From Bacilli bacterium (GTDB lineage: Bacteria > Bacillota_I > Bacilli_A > RFN20 > UBA1709), in assembly GCA_028694305.1 (NCBI GenBank), contig JAQUTO010000036.1:1-8404 (forward strand): 8,404 nucleotides of DNA, read 5' to 3'. Below, in pieces: positions 1-5,820 of the stretch. Numbering within the stretch: position 1 is the stretch's first letter; each line of letters opens with the position of its first letter. Position numbers and translations under genes: made by a program. Below the pieces are notes generated by a model. That model saw nothing but the letters and a program-made list of their open reading frames with translations. It was not told the origin of the DNA and did no database searches.

Positions 1-1
1 A

Positions 2-529
2 AATTCTGACCCCGATGCAAGCATCTACTGGTTAGCCAGAATGCTTGAAGCCGGTGAAGATCCACTTTAGATTGCTAGAAGAGTAATTCGCTTTGCTAGT
101 GAAGATATTGGTCTTGCTGACCCGCATGCTTTAGAAATTGCAGTAGCTGCTTATAATGCTTGTCACTATATCGGTGTTCCAGAATGTAATGTCAATTTAA
201 CAGAAGCAGTGGTCTTTATGGCGCTATCGCCTAAATCCAATAAACTCTATGTGGCTTATGAAGATGCCAAACAAGATGCTTTGAAGATGTTAGCAGAACC
301 AGTCCCATTAAATATCAGAAATGCTCCAACTACCCTAATGAAGGATTTAGGGTATGGACAAGGCTATCAATATGCCCATGATACTGTTGATAAAATTGCG
401 GCAATGCAATGCTTACCAGATTCACTTAAAGACAAAGAATACTATCTCCCTAGTGAACAAGGTTTAGAAGGTAAATATAAAAAACGCTTAGAAGAAATTA
501 AAACTTGGCGCAAAGATCATAAGAAATAA
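2..529 (+). pseudogene. rarA: RarA (MgsA) replication-associated recombination ATPase, C-terminal part, interrupted by in-frame TAG
   Basis: This is the 3' part of rarA; the 5' end lies outside the window. RarA is a clamp-loader-like AAA+ ATPase acting at stalled replication forks. The visible part covers the end of the AAA+ lid region and the C-terminal tetramerisation domain. Reading from base 2 gives SDPDASIYWLARMLEAGEDPL, then TAG at 68-70, then IARRVIRFASEDIGLADP and a further uninterrupted stretch to TAA at 527-529. The family normally has Tyr (DPLYIARR) where the TAG stands, so one base change from TAT or TAC explains it. The 152 codons after the stop remain typical of the family, with VVFMALSPKSNKLYVAYEDA and a basic C-terminus. 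No well-placed internal start with a ribosome binding site is visible just after the stop. It could be a recent nonsense mutation, a sequencing error or a suppressed stop. Family identity is secure; functional state is not. Confidence 0.85.
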
Positions 530-564
530 AAAGACCAAAACTTAATTGTTTGGTCTTTATTTTT
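530..564. terminator. Bidirectional terminator between rarA and the DUF5714 gene
   Basis: AAAGACCAAA at 530-539 pairs with TTTGGTCTTT at 549-558 (10 bp, 9-nt loop), followed by ATTTTT on the + strand. On the - strand the same stem is followed by a T-rich run. The hairpin starts directly after the rarA TAA, and the DUF5714 stop codon (559-557) overlaps its other arm, so it serves both convergent genes. Confidence 0.85.
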
Positions 565-1120
565 GATTGAATGGACATCTAGGTCCGATACATTGCGGAT
601 TATGGGGCGAAAATTCACACTTGATAGGAGTTAGTTCCATTTGTACTCCATATTTTTGATTAACAAATCTGACTCCTTCACTTAAGGCTAGGAAGGCATT
701 TCGTTTGCAACAACGTGGTCCACCAATTTCACTCATTTTCTTAATCAAAGATGAAGTGTATTCCATATTATCTTTGTAGAATGAATCATTCGACAATGGA
801 CTTGTATGATGAATGATTGAAAGGGCTGCTCCAACTGAAGCCGCCGCGCCACACATTCCCCAATAGCCACACATTGCACCAGGCATCATAATTGTTCTTT
901 TAGCTAAAGCATCTAATGCTTCATCTAGATTTACTTCTCCACCTGCATTTTTATAAGCCACTAAAAAAGAAGCTCCATCCAAGAAATGATGTTCTGGCCC
1001 ATGCATACTAATATAATCTTCATGCATGATAGATTTTGCTATCTCAATTGGACTAGTTGATGTTTGCTTAATAATTTGAGCTCTAATTAGTTTGTATTTC
1101 TTATTCAATGTGTAGTCCAT
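557..1120 (-). CDS. DUF5714 family cysteine-rich protein (function unknown)
   Basis: This 187-residue protein has the conserved blocks I associate with DUF5714: HGPEHH at 40-45, a Gly-rich PGAMCGYWGMCGAA block at about 80-93 (C84, C90), GGPRCCKR at 133-140 (C137, C138) and a C-terminal pattern C168, N174, C177, C182 in CEFSPHNPQCIGPRCPF. No signal peptide or membrane segment is evident, so it is probably cytoplasmic. The conserved His and Cys residues suggest a metal or Fe-S site, but this is inference; the family has no role I can state. The family also occurs in methanogens and other anaerobes, which fits an anaerobic host. The start is supported by an AGGTGAT ribosome binding site just upstream and an extended -10 promoter at 1165-1173. 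It appears monocistronic and convergent with rarA. Confidence 0.75.
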   Translation of the reverse strand: MDYTLNKKYKLIRAQIIKQTSTSPIEIAKSIMHEDYISMHGPEHHFLDGASFLVAYKNAGGEVNLDEALDALAKRTIMMPGAMCGYWGMCGAAASVGAALSIIHHTSPLSNDSFYKDNMEYTSSLIKKMSEIGGPRCCKRNAFLALSEGVRFVNQKYGVQMELTPIKCEFSPHNPQCIGPRCPFNQK

Positions 1121-1164
1121 TCTATCACCTCTATAATTAGATATATTGTAACTTATTTCTTGAA

Positions 1165-1173
1165 ATTATACCA
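1165..1173 (-). promoter_or_regulatory. Extended -10 promoter of the DUF5714 gene
   Basis: The - strand reads TGGTATAAT, a perfect TATAAT with an extended TGn motif, about 45 bp upstream of the ATG at 1120. No good -35 is visible at 17 bp, which is common for extended -10 promoters. Confidence 0.6.
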
Positions 1174-1209
1174 CCAATCAGCATTATAAATAAAAACGAC
1201 TTTATAGGC

Positions 1210-1238
1210 TTGAATTATCTTTTCTTTTTAGTTATGAT
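1210..1238 (+). promoter_or_regulatory. Promoter of the GNAT gene
   Basis: TTGAAT (1210-1215) and TATGAT (1233-1238) are separated by exactly 17 bp. This predicts a start near 1245 and a leader of about 65 nt before the ATG at 1312. It diverges from the DUF5714 promoter, with the two -10 elements about 60 bp apart. Confidence 0.65.
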
Positions 1239-1269
1239 ATAGACAGCAAATTAAGAACCATTAGAAAAT

Positions 1270-1310
1270 CTAACAGGCTTAATCATTTATGATGATGGAG
1301 GGCTTGTTAG
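1270..1310 (+). promoter_or_regulatory. Leader hairpin enclosing the GNAT ribosome binding site
   Basis: CTAACAGGC at 1270-1278 can pair with GCTTGTTAG at 1302-1310 (9 bp including one G-U), placing the GGAGG (about 1297-1301) in the loop, 10 nt before the ATG. An upstream TTAGA (1261-1265) can instead pair with TCTAA (1269-1273), which would disrupt the larger stem. A role in translation control is possible but unproven. Confidence 0.35.
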
Positions 1311-1311
1311 A

Positions 1312-1821
1312 ATGGCAGTATCGTTACGTTTAGAAGTAAAACAAAAAGATGCCAAGAAAATAATCACTTGGCTGGAAGATAAAAACATTACTCAATATTT
1401 AAATGAAGATATCAATTCTATTGATAGTATTCAGCAGGTTATCAATCGCAATCAAAGTGATCTTTTGACTTTTTATTTAAATCAAGATGGTCGCTTCTTT
1501 TTGATTGATTTAGATCAAGAATGTATCGGTTTTATCAATCTTTTTACCATTCGTAAGAACAAAGAATATGAAGTAGTTATTGCCATCGGCGAAGAAGATA
1601 AATGGGGTAAACAATACGCTAAACATGCCCTAGAACAAATATTAAGAGAAGTCTTTTTTGAATGGCGAATTGAAAGAATACAAGCTAAAATCTGTACTGA
1701 AAATGCTCGTTCTATTGGCTTATTTACCCATTTAAATTTCCAAGAAAAACAAGAAAATGACAAACTGTTGACCTACTCATTAGACTTTGATAGTTACTTG
1801 GACTATCTCCATGGTTTTTAA
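1312..1821 (+). CDS. GNAT family N-acetyltransferase (RimJ/RimL-like)
   Basis: This 169-residue protein has the GNAT order of elements: an N-terminal strand and helix with WLEDKNITQYLNEDINS (20-36), as in RimJ/RimL-type enzymes; central strands including FFLIDLDQECIGFINLF (62-78); the acetyl-CoA pyrophosphate loop region IGEEDKWGKQYAKHAL (92-107); and C-terminal TENARSIGLFTHLNF (129-143), where N131 and the hydrophobic helix match the strand-helix that lines the cofactor. The loop has KWGKQYA instead of the common R-G-x-G-x-A pattern, so Q101 replaces a usual glycine. Such enzymes move acetyl from acetyl-CoA to an amine of a protein N-terminus, small molecule or drug; the substrate cannot be read from the sequence. 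It has its own promoter and GGAGG site. Its stop lies 3 bp from that of the convergent DUF3788 gene. Confidence 0.85.
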   Translation: MAVSLRLEVKQKDAKKIITWLEDKNITQYLNEDINSIDSIQQVINRNQSDLLTFYLNQDGRFFLIDLDQECIGFINLFTIRKNKEYEVVIAIGEEDKWGKQYAKHALEQILREVFFEWRIERIQAKICTENARSIGLFTHLNFQEKQENDKLLTYSLDFDSYLDYLHGF

Positions 1822-1824
1822 ATG

Positions 1825-2235
1825 TTACGCACACTTAATTTCTAAAAGTTTTTGGATATCTTCGAATTGTTCTTGAGTAACAACTCGGTAATGAATCCAC
1901 CCACCATCACTACAAGGATATTTATTGTCTATCACTTCTTGTGAGTAATTATTTAACTTATCATAGATAAAAGAAAATTGCTTATTTGATAAACGTAGCA
2001 TAACCGTATAAGCCCCCGCTTCAGCAAAAATATTACAAATAAGTTTATGGTTTTTATAATGACCAACACCCCAACCATATTTATTGCCATAAGGAAAGAC
2101 TATTTTTTGTTCAGTGCTAAATGCCTTTGATAACCAACTGTTAATCTTTAAAAAGCATTCTGATTCTTCCCCGCAATAATCAGCCATTTCTTTCATTGTT
2201 GGTTTTATTTGTTTATTAAGCATTCTTTCAAACAT
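1825..2235 (-). CDS. DUF3788 family protein (function unknown)
   Basis: This 136-residue soluble protein resembles DUF3788. It has an N-terminal helical part (MKEMADYCGEESECFLKINSWLSK, 14-37), the KYGWGVGHYK motif at 52-61, a strand-rich middle (ICNIFAEAGAYTVMLRLSNKQF, 66-87), and the closing SDGGWIHYRV (109-118) with an amphipathic helix ending LLEIK. Proteins of this kind are small, widespread in gut Bacillota and have no established biochemical role; no catalytic residues can be named. The first ATG (2235) is favoured over the Met at residue 5 because an AGGAGA ribosome binding site sits about 7 nt upstream. A possible promoter framed by an inverted repeat lies at 2271-2307. No hairpin terminator is visible between it and the convergent GNAT gene. 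Confidence 0.7.
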   Translation of the reverse strand: MFERMLNKQIKPTMKEMADYCGEESECFLKINSWLSKAFSTEQKIVFPYGNKYGWGVGHYKNHKLICNIFAEAGAYTVMLRLSNKQFSFIYDKLNNYSQEVIDNKYPCSDGGWIHYRVVTQEQFEDIQKLLEIKCA

Positions 2236-2270
2236 AATAATCTCCTCTTTTTATCATTTTAGAAACCTTC

Positions 2271-2307
2271 ATTGAACATTTTTGCGTTATCTGCGTTTTT
2301 GTTCAAT
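2271..2307 (-). promoter_or_regulatory. Possible DUF3788 promoter framed by a 7-bp inverted repeat
   Basis: On the - strand, TTGAAC (2306-2301), a 17-bp spacer and AAAAAT (2283-2278) resemble a weak promoter. ATTGAAC and GTTCAAT, perfect inverted arms at 2301-2307 and 2271-2277, overlap the -35 and directly follow the -10. This is an operator-like arrangement. The spacer also holds a mirror-symmetric stretch (TTTTTGCG...GCGTTTTT on the + strand). Confidence 0.35.
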
Positions 2308-2327
2308 ACACTTCTAATATGTTTATT

Positions 2328-2424
2328 TTGAGTTCCAAGCATGCCTCGATTGGGTACTTCTCAACATAGGTGTGCTGACACATTTGCGACAGATTGAATT
2401 TAAACGAGGTTCGTAACTTGCGAA
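2328..2424. other. Gene-free stretch with pairing potential; possible structured RNA, strand unknown
   Basis: The gap 2236-2450 holds no ORF of note. Within it, TTGAG (2328-2332) pairs with CTCAA (2360-2364) and CCAA (2335-2338) with TTGG (2350-2353). TGTG (2371-2374) pairs with CACA (2379-2382), and TTCG (2410-2413) with CGAA (2421-2424). CCTCG in the first hairpin loop (2344-2348) can also pair with CGAGG (2405-2409), a pseudoknot-like contact. On the - strand it would be transcribed downstream of tRNA-Leu(CAG), towards the DUF3788 gene. I do not recognise it as a known RNA family, and short stems of this kind can arise by chance. Confidence 0.25.
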
Positions 2425-2450
2425 AAACTATAGATCTTTTACGTTAAAAG

Positions 2451-2535
2451 TGGTGGGGATAGTGGGATTCGAACCCACATGGTGTTACCCACTACCTCCT
2501 GAAGGTAGCGCGTCTACCAATTTCGCCATATCCCC
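2451..2535 (-). tRNA. tRNA-Leu (anticodon CAG)
   Basis: Class II tRNA of 85 nt with encoded CCA (2453-2451). The acceptor arm GGGGATA pairs with TATCCCC, with discriminator A. The D arm contains TGGTAGACGC. The anticodon stem CTACC/GGTAG encloses the loop TTCAGGA, giving CAG at 2501-2499. A long variable arm follows, then the T arm GTGGG-TTCGAAT-CCCAC. It reads CUG. An extended -10 lies 13 bp upstream. Just 3' is a weak CTTTTA-ACG-TAAAAG hairpin (about 2450-2436), a poor terminator. Confidence 0.97.
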
Positions 2536-2547
2536 ATGTAATTACAA

Positions 2548-2556
2548 ATTATAACA
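2548..2556 (-). promoter_or_regulatory. Extended -10 promoter of tRNA-Leu(CAG)
   Basis: The - strand reads TGTTATAAT, ending 13 bp before the mature tRNA 5' end at 2535. No matching -35 is visible at 17 bp; the TGn extension probably compensates. Confidence 0.6.
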
Positions 2557-2560
2557 TAAT

Positions 2561-2586
2561 AAAAAAAGATAATACAGCGTATTATC
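2561..2586 (-). terminator. Nudix gene terminator overlapping its stop codon
   Basis: On the - strand GATAATAC (2586-2579) pairs perfectly with GTATTATC (2575-2568) around a 3-nt GCT loop, followed by seven Ts (2567-2561). The TAA stop at 2584-2582 lies inside the first arm. Confidence 0.75.
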
Positions 2587-3094
2587 CCTCTTTGTTGGCT
2601 TGTAAATACTGGAGAATTAGATAACCCCTCTCATTCCATGACTGGATACCTTCTTGTTTAAATTTCTCTTCTTTGCGCTGCATAGCTTCAGGAATAGAAA
2701 GATAAATAACTCCTAATCCCCGTTTCAATTCACCGGGAGTGTAGTTAGTCTGAGAAAGAGTAGTTTTATCAACATCACAAGAGTAATAACGGTTTTCTTG
2801 ATGCCATATTCGCTCTTCATAACGATCTTTACGGTGTTCGATTATATTCCCAATTGGTTTCACACTACTCTCAATTATGTTATACCCCGTTTCTTCTTTG
2901 ATTTCTCTTTTAAGTGCCATTAAATCGGTCTCTTGGCCTTGGATTCCACCGCCCGGGAAAACAACCTCATCACATTTAGATGAAATCATCAGTAGTTTCC
3001 CATCCACAAAAATTACACCTCTAACCGCTTCCCTTCTAACAACAGGAAGTTTGGAATCATAATTTTTGGGATCTAAATAAGCTATAGTTTCCAT
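2582..3094 (-). CDS. Nudix hydrolase
   Basis: This 170-residue enzyme has a full Nudix box, G-x5-E-x7-REUxEExG, from G49 through E55 to R63, E64, E67, E68 and G70. The last hydrophobic position is Tyr71 instead of Ile/Leu/Val. Nudix enzymes hydrolyse nucleoside diphosphates linked to another group, with Mg2+ bound by the box glutamates; the substrate (oxidised nucleotides, sugar nucleotides, dinucleotides) cannot be told here. Strands before the box (REAVRGVIFVDGKLLMISSK) and PGGG at 47-50 fit the fold. The C-terminal part (ELKRGLGVIYLSIPEAMQRKEEKF) belongs to the same single domain, with no extra module. The ATG is preceded by GAGGTG. It has its own promoter (3117-3145) and terminator, so it is probably not in an operon with pepT upstream. 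Confidence 0.93.
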   Translation of the reverse strand: METIAYLDPKNYDSKLPVVRREAVRGVIFVDGKLLMISSKCDEVVFPGGGIQGQETDLMALKREIKEETGYNIIESSVKPIGNIIEHRKDRYEERIWHQENRYYSCDVDKTTLSQTNYTPGELKRGLGVIYLSIPEAMQRKEEKFKQEGIQSWNERGYLILQYLQANKEG

Positions 3095-3116
3095 TAATTC
3101 ACCTCGTAATAAACCG

Positions 3117-3145
3117 ATTATAGCATAATAAAAAAATCATGCCAT
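3117..3145 (-). promoter_or_regulatory. Nudix gene promoter
   Basis: The - strand has ATGGCA (3145-3140), a 17-bp spacer and TATAAT (3122-3117) with an extended TGC just upstream. The predicted transcript starts about 15 bp before the ribosome binding site. Confidence 0.6.
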
Positions 3146-3166
3146 ATAAAAGGGCTTTCAGATTTT

Positions 3167-3192
3167 AAAAAAGCCACATTTAAGTGGCTTTT
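3167..3192 (-). terminator. pepT terminator
   Basis: AAAAGCCAC and GTGGCTTTT form a 9-bp stem (3192-3184 with 3177-3169 on the - strand) around a 6-nt loop, ending in a T run at 3172-3167. The stop codon of pepT (3197-3195) is 2 nt upstream. It separates pepT from the Nudix promoter. Confidence 0.85.
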
Positions 3193-3194
3193 CT

Positions 3195-4397
3195 TTATTG
3201 TTCTAATAGGGCTTTAACAACATCAAAGACTTGATACATCTCTTCGACTACAACATGTTCATAACGGCCGTGGCAACAGCGGTCTCCATTGCCAATATTT
3301 GGACAAGGTAAACCCATATAAGTGATTGTTGCGCCATCTGTCCCACCCCGAATTGCCGAGAAAGTATATTTAATTCCAACTTTATCATAAGCTTTAGTAA
3401 TGGCATTAATAGCGGTCTTATCTTTATCAAAATAATTACGCATATTTTTATAACTTGGAATGATGGTGACTTTAACTTCACTGGTTGGATATTTCTTTTG
3501 TAACTCTTGCCCAATTCTAATGAATTCTTTTTCTTTGGCATGAAGTTTCTTTTCATCGTGGTCACGAATGATATAACCCATTTCACAAGTTTCAATATCA
3601 CCCTTGATTTCACATAAGTGATTAAATCCTTGATACCCTTCAGTTTTGGCTGGAATAGCATCTGGATCAAGTTGAGCATTAAATTCCATTGCTAATAAGG
3701 AAGCATTAACCATAATTCCTTTAGCACTTCCCGGATGAATACCGACGCCTTTAATTGAAACAACCGCGCTGGAAGCATTGAAGTTTTCATAGTTAATATC
3801 CCAACTTGGACCACCATCCAAAGTATAGGCATAATCAGCGTGCATTTTTTTAACATCAAAATGCAAAGGCCCTCCCCCAATTTCTTCATCAGGTGTAAAG
3901 CAAACTGCGATTGGGCAATGCTTAATAGAAGGGTGATTTATATAATATTCTACAATACTCATAATAATCGCAACGCCAGCCTTATCATCACCACCAAGTA
4001 AATGATCACCATCAGTAACAATTAAAGTTTTGCCCTTTAAATCTAACAAATGAGGAAATTGCTTTGGTGATAAAGTATAAGTTGCATTTAGTTTAATGTC
4101 ATTGCCAGCATAATTAGTTACGACTCTTGGCTCATAATTACCACCACGAATAGTTGGAGCGGTATCCATATGAGCAATTAAGCCAATGGTTGGTAAGTCT
4201 TTTTCTCCATCTAAATGGGCATAGACTAAACCATATTCATCCATAATAACATCCTTGACTCCTAGTTCGATTAATTCCTTTTTTAGTAATCGAGCTAAAT
4301 CCAATTGTTTAGCAGTTGAAGGATAAGTTTTAGATGTCTCACTTGATTCTGTATCAATCTTGACATAACGAATAAATTTAATCTCAATTTTTTCCAT
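3195..4397 (-). CDS. pepT: Peptidase T (tripeptide aminopeptidase, M20B)
   Basis: This 400-residue protein has the full length and motifs of PepT, a cytoplasmic two-zinc exopeptidase that removes the N-terminal residue of tripeptides. Metal ligands and catalytic residues in order: H76 and D78 (LIAHMDTAP), bridging D137 (LLGGDDKAG), general base E171 with E172 (FTPDEEIGGG), D194 (YTLDGG) and H376 (CHGRYEH). The dimerisation-domain signatures NFNASSAVVSIKG, HPGSAKGIMVNA (221-232) and KTEGYQGFNHL (251-261) are present, as is RGGTDGATITYMGLPCPN (350-367). The segment before the last His is NGDRCCHGRYE, where many homologues have a TGGHNFHG-like sequence; this is a local variation and not a loss of ligands. 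A GAGGTG site precedes the ATG. The gene is probably monocistronic and supplies amino acids from imported peptides. Confidence 0.96.
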   Translation of the reverse strand: MEKIEIKFIRYVKIDTESSETSKTYPSTAKQLDLARLLKKELIELGVKDVIMDEYGLVYAHLDGEKDLPTIGLIAHMDTAPTIRGGNYEPRVVTNYAGNDIKLNATYTLSPKQFPHLLDLKGKTLIVTDGDHLLGGDDKAGVAIIMSIVEYYINHPSIKHCPIAVCFTPDEEIGGGPLHFDVKKMHADYAYTLDGGPSWDINYENFNASSAVVSIKGVGIHPGSAKGIMVNASLLAMEFNAQLDPDAIPAKTEGYQGFNHLCEIKGDIETCEMGYIIRDHDEKKLHAKEKEFIRIGQELQKKYPTSEVKVTIIPSYKNMRNYFDKDKTAINAITKAYDKVGIKYTFSAIRGGTDGATITYMGLPCPNIGNGDRCCHGRYEHVVVEEMYQVFDVVKALLEQ

Positions 4398-4415
4398 AAT
4401 AACACCTCATTTACT

Positions 4416-4445
4416 ATTTTACACTGAAACATAAAAAACCAACAA
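4416..4445 (-). promoter_or_regulatory. Candidate pepT promoter
   Basis: The - strand has TTGTTG (4445-4440), an 18-bp spacer and TAAAAT (4421-4416), about 20 bp before the pepT ATG. It is only a fair match to the consensus. It lies just downstream of the left copy of the 21-bp repeat. Confidence 0.4.
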
Positions 4446-4447
4446 AT

Positions 4448-4468
4448 AAAACATAAAAAAAGACTGAT
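4448..4468. repeat. 21-bp direct repeat flanking the AAA/DUF4143 unit, left copy
   Basis: Identical over 21 bp to 5895-5915: AAAACAT, seven As, GACTGAT. Similarity ends at both edges. Read on the - strand it is the 3' part of a terminator (arm fragment plus T run), but the matching arm present at the right copy is absent here. Confidence 0.85.
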
Positions 4469-4505
4469 GTTAACTAACACATAATTATTCATTTTCTAGT
4501 CTTTT
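4458..4505 (-). terminator. Weak candidate terminator of the AAA/DUF4143 gene
   Basis: On the - strand AAAAGACT (4505-4498, overlapping the end of the gene) can pair with AGTCTTTT (4465-4458), followed by more Ts. The 32-nt loop is long for an intrinsic terminator and holds only a weak inner hairpin, so function is uncertain. Confidence 0.3.
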
Positions 4506-5773
4506 ATACATCCTATAGGTAAAACAATGACACCATCTTCTCTTTTGTAGCCATATTGGCTCCCCGTAATTATTATCTTTAAGTCTGGCAATCGCAACGG
4601 ACATTGTTTTTCTTTTTTATTATAGATATCTATTAACCTCTCAATTTCACAAAGATGTTTCGCACCATCATCAATTTCATTGCTACCAAGTTTAAATTCA
4701 AGAAGGGCATATTTTCCGTCTTTTAGATGTAAAACGCCATCTGCTTCCAAGCCATAGCGATCATGGTAATATGATAATTCTCCATTCATTCTCGAAGAAT
4801 AAATCTTTAGATCCCTAATGCACAACGACTCAAAGAGAAAACCTAAAGTTTTAAAGTCAGAATTAAAATAGTCGGGACTAACGCCCAGCGCAGCAACCGC
4901 GATAGATGGATCAACAAGATTTCTTTTATGACTGGCTCTAATGGCTTCCTTTGATCGAATTGAGGGACACCAAGCAGGAATATCTTCAATAATAAACAAT
5001 TGTTCCAACGCCTGAATATAATCATAATATGTTGGTTTTGTCATTCCTGTGGTCGCTGTAACATCGCCAAAAATGGTTTTAGTTTCCGCTAATGTACAAA
5101 TATTTCTTGAATATGACCTTAGAATTGCTTCGGCCCAAAGAGCATTACGATTCACGTGATCAATATTGGAAATGTCCCGATGACAGGTTTGAAAGAATAA
5201 ATCGTTGGCAATCTCGAGTTTTGCTTTTTGTGTTTTATTACTTAAAGACCTTGGCCATCCACCACGACAAATGGCAAAAATTAGATTGTCTATCGATAAC
5301 TTTGATTCTATAAATTCAAGTTCTTTGGTTTCAAATAATTTAAGTAGAGATATTCTTCCATCGGATTCTCCACTTTCATAAAGGCTCATTGGGTACATCT
5401 TTAGAGTAGAAATACGAGTTGTACCAGTATGGGGAGTATTAACAATTTGTGAAGTCGACCCAGTCAAAATATAAAGGCCTGATTCATTGCTATCATCTAC
5501 CGACTTCCTTATCGCTCCCCATATCTTTGGGGCATCTTGCCATTCATCAATAAGTCTAGGAGTTTTACCAATCAAAAGTTTTGAAGGCATATTCTCTGCC
5601 ACCTTTAAATAACCTTCTCTTAGGTCTTCATCTTGAAAATCAATAATGCTTCTAGCTTTTTGCTTAGCTGTAGTTGTTTTCCCACAACCTTTGGGTCCTA
5701 CAATTAATGTTGCTCCAAATGATTCTAGTTTTAAATCTAAGATATCATCCACAACTCTTGTTAAATATTTCAT
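4496..5773 (-). CDS. AAA family ATPase with DUF4143 domain (AAA_14-DUF4143)
   Basis: From the ATG at 5773 this is a 425-residue protein. It has Walker A GPKGCGKTT (26-34), Walker B PRLIDEWQDAP (72-82, D76/E77), a sensor-like LTGSTS (103-108), and TTRISTLKMYPMSLYESG (118-135), typical of AAA_14. A central part (about 200-270, MTKPTYYDYIQALEQLFIIEDIPAW) looks like a winged helix. The C-terminal DUF4143 part (about 272-375, NLVDPSIAVAALG, GFLFESLCIRDL, YYHDRYGLEADGVL, LLEFKLG) resembles the PD-(D/E)XK fold, with E343, D345, E359 and K361 in place. Function of the family is unknown. A GTG nine bases upstream is in frame, but GGGTGA lies 5 nt before the ATG and nothing suitable precedes the GTG. 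It ends in TAG. Its promoter overlaps a 23-bp-period repeat array and 21-bp direct repeats flank the unit; both suggest an autonomous, transferred gene. Confidence 0.9.
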   Translation of the reverse strand: MKYLTRVVDDILDLKLESFGATLIVGPKGCGKTTTAKQKARSIIDFQDEDLREGYLKVAENMPSKLLIGKTPRLIDEWQDAPKIWGAIRKSVDDSNESGLYILTGSTSQIVNTPHTGTTRISTLKMYPMSLYESGESDGRISLLKLFETKELEFIESKLSIDNLIFAICRGGWPRSLSNKTQKAKLEIANDLFFQTCHRDISNIDHVNRNALWAEAILRSYSRNICTLAETKTIFGDVTATTGMTKPTYYDYIQALEQLFIIEDIPAWCPSIRSKEAIRASHKRNLVDPSIAVAALGVSPDYFNSDFKTLGFLFESLCIRDLKIYSSRMNGELSYYHDRYGLEADGVLHLKDGKYALLEFKLGSNEIDDGAKHLCEIERLIDIYNKKEKQCPLRLPDLKIIITGSQYGYKREDGVIVLPIGCIKD

Positions 5774-5790
5774 TTTATTCACCCACTAAT

Positions 5791-5820
5791 ATTTTAACTC
5801 CAACTTTACATATCTGTCAA
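5791..5820 (-). promoter_or_regulatory. AAA/DUF4143 gene promoter
   Basis: A perfect TTGACA (5820-5815), an 18-bp spacer and TAAAAT (5796-5791) lie shortly before the ribosome binding site. The gene-proximal repeat of the adjacent array (core 5805-5816) fills the spacer and overlaps the -35, so anything bound there would block RNA polymerase. Confidence 0.7.

Noticed and set aside
68..70. TAG used genome-wide as a sense codon
   Set aside because: The AAA/DUF4143 gene ends naturally in TAG; reading through would run on into the next gene region. All other complete genes end in TAA and contain no internal TAG.
209..529. A separate 106-residue gene starting at ATG 209
   Set aside because: It is simply the downstream part of the rarA frame, starting at an internal Met without a ribosome binding site; family similarity extends upstream to base 2.
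2284..2299. Mirror-symmetric T-rich stretch as a special DNA structure
   Set aside because: It is short and not a pure purine/pyrimidine tract, so triplex formation is unlikely. I noted it only within the promoter entry.
3248..3679. ORF of 143 codons on the - strand inside pepT
   Set aside because: It is a shadow in another frame of pepT, with no ribosome binding site and low-complexity composition. Similar shadows within the other genes were discarded for the same reason.
5774..5782. GTG start of the AAA/DUF4143 gene at 5782
   Set aside because: It would add only three residues and has no ribosome binding site before it. The ATG at 5773 has GGGTGA 5 nt upstream.
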